From positions 248,001 to 312,000 of the forward strand of contig CAZSGM010000001.1 of the NCBI GenBank assembly GCA_964606505.1: a stretch of DNA of 64,000 bases. Reading direction: 5' to 3'. Each line of letters starts with the position of its first letter. Position 1 is the first letter of the stretch. The notes beneath the pieces are model-generated. The model was not told the origin of the DNA. It did not search any database and saw only the letters and a list, made by a program, of their open reading frames with translations. Made by a program: the position numbers and the translations under genes. Below are positions 46,058 to 54,996 of the stretch, in pieces. This DNA comes from CAKVOD01 sp964606505 (lineage in GTDB: Bacteria > Bacillota > Clostridia > Christensenellales > UBA1242).

Positions 46058-48293
46058 ATGAACAAAAGCGAATTTGAAAATGTGAAAAAGTTGGGGGGGG
46101 GGGGGGTATTTAGCTGCTAAAAATGGCGGCTATGCTATCGAAAATGATAAGGATACCTGCAAAAATATGCAGGATAACCCCTATTTTTTGCAATATTCGC
46201 AAAATTGTGAAAATAGCAAAAAATCTATAAATAATAGCAAAAATAATAATGAATTTTGTTTAAAAAATGATTTTACAAAAATAAATAATTCAAATAAAAA
46301 TTATTTAGAAAATACAAATAAAAAAGCAAATGATAATTATTTAAATAATAAAAATTTTACTCCTTTTAAAAATAATTATAATAATGTAAGTTACAAAAAT
46401 AATGTAACTCAAAATGGCAGTATGAGTTGCAAAAATAGTGTAAGTTCTAAACGTGGTTTAAGTTGCCAAAGTAAAGCGTGTTATAAAAGCACTGCATATT
46501 ATGAAAATGGTATAAACTACAAAAGTTGCACGACAAGGTGTTCCGCTACGACAAAAATTTGTTTGTGGCTTTTCTTGTTTGTTGCGTGCCTCGCGGTTAC
46601 AATCGGGGTTGGTTGCGCAAACGGTAGCAACGGGAACGGAAGTTTAAAAGTTACGCCTGCAGTTGAAACAATTTCAGCGGCGGGAGAAACTTGGAGCGGT
46701 AGCGGCACGCAAGCCAACCCATACCAAATAGGAACATACGCCGACCTGCTCGCGCTTTCCACCGCCTGTAATACGTCTACGGGGAACGATACCAGTGGCA
46801 ACCCGGTATATGAGCATTTTCAAGGCAAATACTTTAAATTGACAGCAGATATAACAATCGCTGCGGCGGACTTAGATAATACAACTTCCACGAGCACAAC
46901 TTGGACGCCAATCGCCTGCGACTTGGCAAAGGTGGATGGTTATCATCGTTATTTTTCTGGTATTTTTGACGGGGGTGGGCACACCATAACCTGTGAGGGG
47001 GATATGGCGTACACTTATACTAGCTACAACACAAGCGCTTTCTATTGTGGATTTTTGTTTGGATATGTAAAAGGTGGCGGCACGGGGGAAGCTATGTATG
47101 GTGTAATCCAAAACCTTAATATGGTTATTAGTAAATTTACCTTCGATATTTCAAGCAATTCAGGGAGTTGTCCAGGGGTATATATTGGTGCAGCAATTGG
47201 ATTTGCAGAGGATGGAGTAGTCAGTAATTGCGCACTTGTAGGAGACGTGGTGTTGAATACTGGGTATAAAGTGTCATGGGGTGGCTTAGCGGGGATTGTT
47301 GGGAAGGCGCAGAGCGTGGTTGGATGTAGTTTTTCTGGGGTATTAGATATAAATGTTACTAATCATAGTGGATACCTTTATGTTGGTGCGATTGCTGGCG
47401 AAGCAAGCGTTTCTAAATGTTACATTGAATTGAAGGCTACTTCAAAAATTTCTATATATGGAGGGGACGAATGTAGGCGTGGTATAATTGTAAGTGGCGG
47501 TAAAGCAAGTAATTGTTATGTGAGTTTAAGTATGACAACACTTAGTTTGACTGGGACTGTCGCAGAATCATATTGGCTTAATGGAAGTAACTGCATAATG
47601 GTTATAAACAATTATCCGACTACGGTAAGTGGCATTAAGGGGATATTTGCGAGCGGAAGTAGCAATTGCATTATAATTGGAATGTCTACAGAAAGCATAG
47701 ACACAACTAAAGGTTTGTACGCATTAACATCGACAAACACAAACCTTGATGAATTAAAAAACAAAACTACTTATACATTGGGAACAAGCAATTTCTTGTG
47801 GAGTAGTAGCGCGCCTTGGAGTTTCGCAAATTCTCTCGACGAAACCGATACGGGCATTTGGTATTTATCGGGGACAGGAACTGACTATCCAATGTTAAAG
47901 CAGTTCTATGTTGAGCCTATGGTTAACATCACGCTCAACGTAACCACTAATCTTAGCGGCTCCACCTCGTCCTCGACCAGCGGTTCAACCCCAGGCTCAA
48001 GCGGTTCATCCTCAACAACCGCCACGGCAAACCCTGCCGACCAGTTCATAATTTACCGCCTCGACGAGTCAGGTAACGTCGTCAATCAGTTCGTGGTTCG
48101 CAACGGCAGCACGGTAACCTTTGAAGTCGACAAAAACAAATCCTTTACTATAATGATAAACTACAAACTCTATATGGTAACAACAATCGGCAGCGAGTCG
48201 ACAAACAAGAAAACCTTTACTCCGACTGCCGACACAACAATCAGTATCCACATAACCGCGCCTGCAAACGTCAACAACTGGATTGTTATTTGA
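46058..48293 (+). CDS. phase-variable surface protein PG4 (poly-G tract, OFF in this assembly)
   Basis: ATG 46058 follows AAGGAGCGG. The start MNKSEFENVKKL meets a 14-G tract; as assembled it ends at a TAA after 20 residues (GGGGVFSC). With 13 G the frame continues into a long open frame to 48293, giving 744 residues. Order when ON: leader (AAKNGGY), an Asn-rich region with KNNYNNVSYKNN, a hydrophobic segment (about 162-186), the GLUG-type opening (WSGSGTQANPYQIG...YFKLTADI), repeats of the GLUG type, a Ser/Thr/Gly-rich linker, and a C-terminal beta domain (about 621-744) ending NNWIVI. The C-terminal domain is very close to that of PG2. An internal ATG at 46167 without a ribosome site is unlikely to replace the true start. 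Confidence 0.78.
46093..46106 (+). repeat. poly-G tract, 14 G (PG4 switch)
   Basis: Fourteen G; 13 G restores the frame. Longest tract of the four. Confidence 0.9.
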
Positions 48294-48494
48294 ATTATTT
48301 TGTTCGAGCATAAACGGATGATTGTTGTTTAAACTACAACCCCTTGCGGGTGCAAACGGCTTGACTATTATATAAGGCATACTTTTCGCGCTGGCGGCTA
48401 GATTTGTTATTTGAGCCGTAACATTTTTGCGAGTGTAAACGGCAGGTTGTTATTTGAGGGGCAAAAAATATGTGTGGCAGTGGGTAAAAAAATG

Positions 48495-48523
48495 TTGACA
48501 TTTTTTAAAAATCGTGCTACAAT
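48495..48523 (+). promoter_or_regulatory. strong promoter immediately before a terminator hairpin
   Basis: TTGACA (48495-48500), 17-nt spacer, TACAAT (48518-48523), so transcription should begin near 48530. Confidence 0.75.
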
Positions 48524-48529
48524 AATTAT

Positions 48530-48593
48530 ATCAGCGTGTAGCGAATGAGCGTAAGTCCGGTTGATCAGATGGGCTTACGCTCATTCGTTTTTT
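48530..48593 (+). ncRNA. candidate short RNA or attenuated leader upstream of the MFS-CBS gene
   Basis: From the predicted start, a 14-bp perfect stem CGAATGAGCGTAAG (48542-48555) with CTTACGCTCATTCG (48574-48587) is followed by T6. The loop holds TTGATCA. Such a promoter-terminator unit would make an RNA of about 60 nt, or act as an attenuator for the gene 170 nt downstream. The interval 48294-48494 has no other gene. Confidence 0.5.
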
Positions 48594-48763
48594 ATTGAAA
48601 ATTTCATATTTTTTGCTAATTTTAATGCAATTTTGCATTAAAACTGAGTTTTTTGCATTAAAATTACAAATTGCAAAGGAATTGCTTTTAATTCAACCGA
48701 TTTACGCCTAAAAGTTTTTACGACGCTACAGTGTTGCGCTGAAAAATTTTGAAAGGTGAAAAA

Positions 48764-50626
48764 ATGTCAAAAACTAAAAATTTATTGTGTTTTGGAGTTG
48801 TTGCTTTTGCGGTACTTTTAGCAACATTCAATGAAACATTTATGAATGTGGCATTGGGACAAATCGCGCAGGACACGCAAACCAACCTCGTGGCGTGGCT
48901 CGTAACGGGGTATATGTTGGGCGCTGCGGTTATGGTTCCTGTGTCGTCGTTTTTATATAGAAAGATACCAACAAAAACGTTATTCGCGATAACAATATCG
49001 TTTTTGATTGTCGGAAGTCTCGTAGGGGGCTTGAGTGGCAACAATTTCTGGATTGCGTTTGCGGGGCGTATGATTCAGTCGCTTGGGTCGGGAATGCTCG
49101 TGCCGCTTGCGATGAATGTTGCGCTGCACGTCGCGCCGCGTGAAAAGCTCGGGTCGTATATGGGCACTATGGCGATAATGACGACGCTGGGACCGTCGAT
49201 TAGTATCCTTTTGTCGGGCGTGTTGCTTGACGCGTCGAGCGGAAACTGGCACGTGCTGTTTTGGGTATTCGGCGGGCTTTGTGTGCTATGCCTTGTTTTG
49301 GGGCTTGTTTATCTTGGAAACATCGCCAAACTTACCAAGCCAAAACTTGACGTTCTGTCTGTTGTTTTAGTTGGGTTCGCGCTTATCGGCATACTTTTTG
49401 CGCTCTCGTATGTGTTCACGAGTTGGTGGCTTGCGCTTATCGCGCTTATTGTTGGGTGCGTGTGTATGTGGCTGTTTGTGCTTAGGCAAAAACACATTGA
49501 CGAGCCGCTTATTAACTTTGCGCCGCTCAAAAACGGGGCGTTCACTTTGTCGGTCATCATTAATATGATTGGCTTGATTTTGGTGTTTGCGCTCAATATG
49601 ATGTTGCCGCTATTCTTGGGGGTTAAGGGCGAAACGACGTTGATTTCATCGCTTGCGCTCTTCCCAGCGGTTTTGCTTTCGTGCGTTATGGCGCCGATTG
49701 CGGGCAGAATTTTCGACAAGCACGGCGTTAAGGGCTTGCTACCAACGGGGTTTGCCTTGATGACGGTGTTTATTGTGCTTGTGGCAATTTTTGCGCAGTC
49801 GCTTGAGTGGTATTTCATTGCGCTATTGTACATACCTGTTGTTGTCGGCTCGGCGTGTATTATTGGGCCAGTACAAAGTTACGGGCTGTCCTTTTTGAAA
49901 CCAGACGAAAACCCGCACGGTGTTACGATTTTTAGCACGGGCTTCCAAATCGCGGGCGCGCTCGGCTCGGCGTTCCTTGCGGACGGGCTATACAATTACA
50001 TCGCGGGCACGGCGGCGACGACTGAAAGTAGCGGCAACGCGTTGCTCATCGCGGGACTTGTCGCGGGCGGTATTTCGCTTATTGGGCTTGTGTTGTCTGT
50101 GATTGTTTCGCGCGCGAAGAAGGGGGAAGTTGCGAATGTTGCGACGAAAAATGAAGTTTCAATTGCTTCGGTTATGAAAACCGACGTTTACACAGTGAAC
50201 GCAAACGCGCCTGTTACTGAGGCTATGCAAAAAATTGTTGAAAACAAAATCAGCAGCATAATTGTTGTTGACGACGCGGGAAAACTCGCGGGGTACCTGA
50301 GCGACGGCGATATCGTGAGATACCTCTCAAAAAATTATTCAAACGTAAAAATTTCGTATTCGTACGAAGTTGTTGACGGAAGGGCAAACGACTTTATGAG
50401 CAAAATCGGCGAGTTGTCCGCGCTTAAAGTTTGCGAGATTGCGAACGATAAGCCATATGCGATTGACATCAACGCCGACCTTGGTGACGTCTGCCGTGAA
50501 CTCGGGGAACGCCACATCAAAAAAGCCCCCGTGCTTGAAAACGGCGTACTCGTCGGCGTCGTTAGCCGCAGCGATATAACTAAGTACGCAATGACTTTGT
50601 GCATACAAAATTTAAAGCAACAATAA
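48764..50626 (+). CDS. MFS (DHA2-like) transporter fused to a C-terminal CBS pair
   Basis: A 620-residue protein. Residues 1-450 form about 14 transmembrane helices of the DHA2/EmrB major-facilitator type, with NETFMNVALGQIA in helix 1 and GSGMLVPLAMNVAL near helix 4-5. Residues about 465-620 are a CBS pair (VMKTDVYTVNANAPVTEAM and IIVVDDAGKLAGYLSDGDI, then VLENGVLVGVVSRSDI). CBS pairs bind adenosyl nucleotides and often gate transporters; their fusion to an MFS drug-type exporter is unusual. Start 48764 follows GAAAGGTG. The substrate and nucleotide are unknown. Confidence 0.82.
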   Translation: MSKTKNLLCFGVVAFAVLLATFNETFMNVALGQIAQDTQTNLVAWLVTGYMLGAAVMVPVSSFLYRKIPTKTLFAITISFLIVGSLVGGLSGNNFWIAFAGRMIQSLGSGMLVPLAMNVALHVAPREKLGSYMGTMAIMTTLGPSISILLSGVLLDASSGNWHVLFWVFGGLCVLCLVLGLVYLGNIAKLTKPKLDVLSVVLVGFALIGILFALSYVFTSWWLALIALIVGCVCMWLFVLRQKHIDEPLINFAPLKNGAFTLSVIINMIGLILVFALNMMLPLFLGVKGETTLISSLALFPAVLLSCVMAPIAGRIFDKHGVKGLLPTGFALMTVFIVLVAIFAQSLEWYFIALLYIPVVVGSACIIGPVQSYGLSFLKPDENPHGVTIFSTGFQIAGALGSAFLADGLYNYIAGTAATTESSGNALLIAGLVAGGISLIGLVLSVIVSRAKKGEVANVATKNEVSIASVMKTDVYTVNANAPVTEAMQKIVENKISSIIVVDDAGKLAGYLSDGDIVRYLSKNYSNVKISYSYEVVDGRANDFMSKIGELSALKVCEIANDKPYAIDINADLGDVCRELGERHIKKAPVLENGVLVGVVSRSDITKYAMTLCIQNLKQQ

Positions 50627-50915
50627 AATATTGCTGCAATTTCAATCTTTATTAAATGCAGATGTGTGCAATTTTAAATTGATTTTTAAGGTAAATTTAT
50701 TTGAAAAATTAAAATCAATCAAAATGTGTAAAAATGCTGCATTTTGCAAAAAATGGACGTTAAACCGCAAAAAATGACAGTTATCCTGCAAAAAAAATGT
50801 GGGTAAGTGGATAAAATGTGGATAACTTCCATTTTTTATTTTTTCAAATTTTAATGGTTTTTTATATATTTTTTAATGATTAGTTAATGGGTTTTCTCGC
50901 AATTTAAGTTCACTA
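50627..50915 (+). other. intergenic with a PG-type repeat and DnaA-box-like words
   Basis: About 30 nt near 50764-50792 resemble the segment after the PG1 G tract (AATGACAGTTATCCTGC versus AATGACAGCTATCCTGC). Next come TGTGGGTAA (50798), AGTGGATAA (50806) and TGTGGATAA (50817), the last a perfect DnaA-box word. A very AT-rich stretch follows to 50890. No gene seen. Confidence 0.45.
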
Positions 50916-50944
50916 TTGACGAAATGCACAAAAAGTGTTACAAT
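50916..50944 (+). promoter_or_regulatory. promoter of the 50965 gene
   Basis: TTGACG (50916-50921), 17-nt spacer, TACAAT (50939-50944). Confidence 0.65.
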
Positions 50945-50964
50945 ATAGCAAAGGAAGTGAGGAA

Positions 50965-51549
50965 ATGGATATGTATATTAACAGTGTTGGGAAAAAGGAA
51001 TTGCAGGAGTTTTTCGAGGGGAGCCAGTTTAGCGTAGTTTGGGCGGAGTCGCACTTATACAAGTTTAAGAGGACGAGGTTTGACAGCGTCGAGGAGTATG
51101 TTCACAGCGACATTGATTTTAAAATTAACTGCCCGCTTGGCGGTGCGGTTAGGGCACTTTTAAAGGGGGCGGACGGGAAAACACACGTAGTGAATTTTTA
51201 CGATTACTCGGTTGATGTTCTAAACTCGGACGCGCGCGACGAAATTAGAGCAATCTATTTAAAGGGTATGGCGAAAAAGTTTGGGCGCGAGTATGTGGAC
51301 GCTTGCAAGCAGAACAACGAGAACATCGAGAGTTTGAGGACGCGTTTTGTTGAGCGTTACGGCAAACGCTCGATTGCAAACAGCAAGATGACGGTTAAAA
51401 TCCCGCTTGAGTTGACACCTAACTTTGCGTGGGCAAACGGTTACAGCGGCGGCGCGGACAAAACCGCGGTCGCACAGTTTTCTCAAAACATTTCGCAAAT
51501 GAGCCGAAAACTTGAAATGCAACTTAGCGTCAAGGACTTTATTAAATAA
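50965..51549 (+). CDS. unrecognised cytoplasmic protein
   Basis: A 194-residue soluble protein not recognised. It has alternating helix and strand patterns, a KINCPLGGAVRALL segment near 55-68, and a Gly/Ala-rich turn (ANGYSGGAD) near 160. No cysteine cluster, signal peptide or repeat is evident. The promoter and ribosome site (GAAGTGAGGA) are strong. Its neighbours (MFS-CBS upstream, ftsH downstream) do not form an operon with it. Confidence 0.65.
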   Translation: MDMYINSVGKKELQEFFEGSQFSVVWAESHLYKFKRTRFDSVEEYVHSDIDFKINCPLGGAVRALLKGADGKTHVVNFYDYSVDVLNSDARDEIRAIYLKGMAKKFGREYVDACKQNNENIESLRTRFVERYGKRSIANSKMTVKIPLELTPNFAWANGYSGGADKTAVAQFSQNISQMSRKLEMQLSVKDFIK

Positions 51550-51905
51550 TGAGTATCAAACAAAAAAACTTGATAAGTTGCCGGAGAGTAGTTGAATAAC
51601 AATTAAAAGACAAACAACAAAGAAAACAAACAACACTCAAATAATACTTAACAATCACGCACTCGATAAGTTGCGGGCAAGTTTGTAAAGTATGATAAAC
51701 GGCAAAAATATTACAATAAAATTATCGCGCTTTGGGCGTCGTGGAACTTGCGGCTTACTAGAGCGTTTTTTATTGCAAAATTATTTTGTAAATCGCAAAT
51801 TATGCCCCTAAAGTGTTTGTCAAATTTTAAATTATATGTTAAAATACTATTTGACATTTCTGTCTCGCGCTAAATTTGCGCAAGAATATTTAAAGTTTAG
51901 AATTT
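51550..51905 (+). other. AT-rich intergenic, no gene seen
   Basis: GATAAGTTGC recurs at about 51571 and 51665. No coding frame or clear terminator. Confidence 0.3.
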
Positions 51906-51935
51906 TTGCATAACTTTAATAAATATAATTATAAT
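51906..51935 (+). promoter_or_regulatory. ftsH promoter
   Basis: TTGCAT (51906-51911), 18-nt spacer, TATAAT (51930-51935). Confidence 0.5.
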
Positions 51936-51955
51936 ATACTATATTTGGAGGAATA

Positions 51956-54178
51956 ATGAACAATCAAGAAAACAATAACCAACAAAGACCTAACACCCCA
52001 AATAAAAAGCCTACTCAAAACAAAAGTAGGACGTGGCTGTATGTTACACTTACTGTCTTGTTAGTTATAATGGTTATCTATTTCGTTGGACTTGGTAACA
52101 AGATTGACACTAAGTCGTATACGGAATTTCAAGAAGACGTTGTTGCAGGAAAGGTTGTTAAAATCGACTCGACAGGCAACACCTTGCGAATTTTGTTGAA
52201 AGATTCAGAGATTGATGAAAAGAGCTTTCCTGGTAAAGCGGACTACAAGGTTACCTTTATTAATTCGGAACTTTTAATTCAATTTGTAACTGACTACAAC
52301 AATGGGCAACTTACAGATTTTGGACAAACTGATGTTCCAGAAGAAAAAATCGACATTACCTACAACTTGGCGCAACAATCGTGGATTTCGTCGGCGCTTC
52401 CATATATGTCGTTCTTGTTGATACTCGTGCTCGGGTTTATCCTGTGGAAGAGTATGATGGGCGCAAGTGGTAAAAACTTGGGCTTTGGCAAGACTAAGGC
52501 GGTTATGGGCGAAAACGTAAAAGTTCGTTTCAGCGATGTTGCGGGTAGTGAAGAAGAAAAAGCGGAAATGCAAGAGCTCGTTGAGTTCTTGAAGAACCCA
52601 AGAAAGTTCACTAGACTCGGCGCGCGCATTCCTAAGGGCGTGTTGCTCGTGGGTCCCCCTGGGACTGGTAAGACAATGCTTGCTAAGGCGATTGCGGGCG
52701 AAAGTAACGTTCCGTTCTACAGCATTAGCGGTTCAGACTTTGTAGAGATGTTTGTCGGCGTCGGCGCGTCAAGAGTGCGCGACTTGTTCGAGCAAGCGAA
52801 ACGCAACGCTCCTTGCCTTGTGTTCATCGACGAAATCGACGCAGTTGGGCGTCAGCGTGGCGCGGGGCTTGGCGGCGGAAACGACGAGAGAGAGCAAACA
52901 CTTAATCAGTTGCTCGTGCAAATGGACGGTTTCAGCGGTAGCGAGGGCGTAATTGTTATTGCCGCAACCAACAGACCTGACGTACTTGACCCAGCACTTT
53001 TGCGTGCGGGGAGATTTGACAGACAGATTGTTGTCAACAAGCCGGATGTTTCGGGGCGCGAAAAGATTTTACAAGTTCACGCTAAGAATAAGCCGCTTGC
53101 TGACGATGTTGACTTCAAGGCGATTGCAAAGGTTACCGTCGGATTTACGGGGGCTGACCTTGCAAATGTTATGAACGAGGCTGCGATTTTGACGGCGCGC
53201 GACGACCGCAGTTATATTACGAACGCGGACATCAACGACGCCATCGCTAAGGTTCAGTTGGGGCCTCAAAAGCGCAGTAAGGTTGTTGAGGCTGACGACA
53301 ACAAGAGAACAGCTTACCACGAATCGGGACACGCAATTGTTTCGTACGTGTTGCAAAAATACAAGAAAATTCACGAAATTTCTATCATCCAACGCGGTAT
53401 GGCGCTTGGTTACACACAAGCTAGAGATATTAAAGATAGTAACTCTATGTCTTACGAGCAACTTTGCGACGAAATTTCTTACGCGGCAGGTGGTCGCTGC
53501 GCTGAGGAGTTGATTTTCGGCGAAAAGAGCGTTGGCGCAAGCAACGACATTAAGCAGATGACTAACATCGCGCGCGCAATGGTTACTGATTACGGTATGA
53601 GTCCTAAGTTTGGGATGATGTACCTTGGAAGCGACCAAGAACTCTTCCTTGGGAGAGATTACCAATCGCACTCGTCTTACAGCGAGAAAATTGCGGGCGA
53701 AATCGACGACGAAGTTAGACGTCTTATCAATGAAAACTACCAAAGAGCGATGCAAGTTTTGAAAGACAATATGGATAAACTTCACGTTATGGCGAAAGTT
53801 TTGCTTGAAAAAGAAACAATTTACACTGACGAAGTTGAAATGATTATGAGCGGCAAAACCTTTGACGAGGTTATCGCGATTATGAATGAAAAGGCTGAGG
53901 CGCAAAGAATTAAGGACGAAGAGGCGAGAAAGGAACGCGAAAAGCAAGCCGAACTCGCGTTGCAGGAACTTAGAGAAAGGGCGCAACGTGCGTTGTACGA
54001 AGCAGGCGTTGTTACTGAGCCTATCGGCGCGGAAAACGGGCAGAGCAGCGCGGGCGTTAGCGGCGAAAACGCGGGCAGCGAAAGCGTTGATACTGCAAAA
54101 AATGTGAACGAAAACGCAAATAACCCAGAAATTGATGTTAAAAACGACAAAAACGGGAATAATAAAAAGGAAGATTAG
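51956..54178 (+). CDS. ftsH: ATP-dependent zinc metalloprotease FtsH
   Basis: A 740-residue membrane protease. Two N-terminal helices (about 27-45 and 145-165) flank an external domain. The AAA module has Walker A GPPGTGKT near 233-240, Walker B LVFIDEIDAVG and the arginine-finger region. The metalloprotease site is HESGH at 455-459 with the second ligand region downstream. The C-terminal 60 residues are Glu/Asn/Gly-rich and disordered. It degrades misfolded membrane proteins and short-lived regulators. Start 51956 follows TTGGAGGA. The downstream gene begins 6 nt after the stop, so it is co-transcribed. Confidence 0.95.
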   Translation: MNNQENNNQQRPNTPNKKPTQNKSRTWLYVTLTVLLVIMVIYFVGLGNKIDTKSYTEFQEDVVAGKVVKIDSTGNTLRILLKDSEIDEKSFPGKADYKVTFINSELLIQFVTDYNNGQLTDFGQTDVPEEKIDITYNLAQQSWISSALPYMSFLLILVLGFILWKSMMGASGKNLGFGKTKAVMGENVKVRFSDVAGSEEEKAEMQELVEFLKNPRKFTRLGARIPKGVLLVGPPGTGKTMLAKAIAGESNVPFYSISGSDFVEMFVGVGASRVRDLFEQAKRNAPCLVFIDEIDAVGRQRGAGLGGGNDEREQTLNQLLVQMDGFSGSEGVIVIAATNRPDVLDPALLRAGRFDRQIVVNKPDVSGREKILQVHAKNKPLADDVDFKAIAKVTVGFTGADLANVMNEAAILTARDDRSYITNADINDAIAKVQLGPQKRSKVVEADDNKRTAYHESGHAIVSYVLQKYKKIHEISIIQRGMALGYTQARDIKDSNSMSYEQLCDEISYAAGGRCAEELIFGEKSVGASNDIKQMTNIARAMVTDYGMSPKFGMMYLGSDQELFLGRDYQSHSSYSEKIAGEIDDEVRRLINENYQRAMQVLKDNMDKLHVMAKVLLEKETIYTDEVEMIMSGKTFDEVIAIMNEKAEAQRIKDEEARKEREKQAELALQELRERAQRALYEAGVVTEPIGAENGQSSAGVSGENAGSESVDTAKNVNENANNPEIDVKNDKNGNNKKED

Positions 54179-54184
54179 GTGATT

Positions 54185-54901
54185 ATGAACGAACAGAAAG
54201 TTGAAGGCGGGGTAAACTTAAAAATGAAAGCCCCAATGACCAAAACAGCGATTGCTTCAATGGTTGTTATGATTATCTTAGGTGTCTTAGCGCTGTCAGT
54301 TGTATGTATGGCGATTATTCCTAAGTCTTATGCTGTAGCGTTGGCGGAGGGCAACTCGTGTTACTTGCGCGTGTATAAAGGCTCGACGACTTCGGTGTGC
54401 CAAGTTTATAGCGACGGCACGACTGGGGAAAATAAATCCAACGAGCAAAAACTTTACGATACATTGATTGAAACTATTAACTCAAGTTTTTCTACAACAT
54501 CGCTAAACGCACTTTTCCAAAAGCAATTGGGTAACAACGTTACTTACAAATACATTGGAACAAACTCTGTTACACTCAACAAGATTGTAACGGGCAACGA
54601 GTATGTCGTCGAGTACGTTTTTGCAACTGAGCAAGTTTTGCAAAAGGACTCAAAGGACTACATTTGCGAAGAACTTAAAAACTCATCATCTTTGTACGAG
54701 AATGGGATTGTTAAGTTCAAAAAGATTTGGATGACAGTTAACAACGTTGACGGAATTAGTCAAGTTAAGTACTACATTCAAAGACGCGTGAGTGAAAACT
54801 CTTCGCAATCCTCATATGCAGTTATTGAAATTTCAACTAAAGCAAACCAAGCTGCAATTGTTAAGGGATTGCAAGACGTTATTACCGCTAAAGACATTTA
54901 G
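54185..54901 (+). CDS. unrecognised membrane-anchored protein downstream of ftsH
   Basis: A 238-residue protein not recognised. One helix (about 22-44) near the N-terminus is followed by an extracytoplasmic domain of about 190 residues with mixed strands, two Cys in its first 20 residues (NSCYLRVYK and SVCQVYS) and a Ser/Thr-rich middle. Start 54185 follows TAGGTGA and lies 6 nt past the ftsH stop. The genomic link suggests a membrane partner or substrate-related factor of FtsH, but no such family was recognised. Confidence 0.68.
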   Translation: MNEQKVEGGVNLKMKAPMTKTAIASMVVMIILGVLALSVVCMAIIPKSYAVALAEGNSCYLRVYKGSTTSVCQVYSDGTTGENKSNEQKLYDTLIETINSSFSTTSLNALFQKQLGNNVTYKYIGTNSVTLNKIVTGNEYVVEYVFATEQVLQKDSKDYICEELKNSSSLYENGIVKFKKIWMTVNNVDGISQVKYYIQRRVSENSSQSSYAVIEISTKANQAAIVKGLQDVITAKDI

Positions 54902-54940
54902 TCGATGAAATAGATTTTGGTTGATAATGATGTTTAAATA

Positions 54941-54995
54941 AAAACACGGAGTAAGTGTAACCCCATAGCGGGTTTCACGCTCCGTGTTTTTTTTT
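54941..54995 (+). terminator. strong terminator of the ftsH operon
   Basis: AAAACACGGAG pairs with CTCCGTGTTTT, with an inner AACCC/GGGTT stem, and is followed by T9. The VNTR begins immediately after it. Confidence 0.85.
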
Positions 54996-54996
54996 G

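Noticed and set aside
50798..50890. Chromosomal origin
   Set aside because: No dnaA, dnaN or other origin genes nearby; only three box-like words, kept as a low-interest finding.
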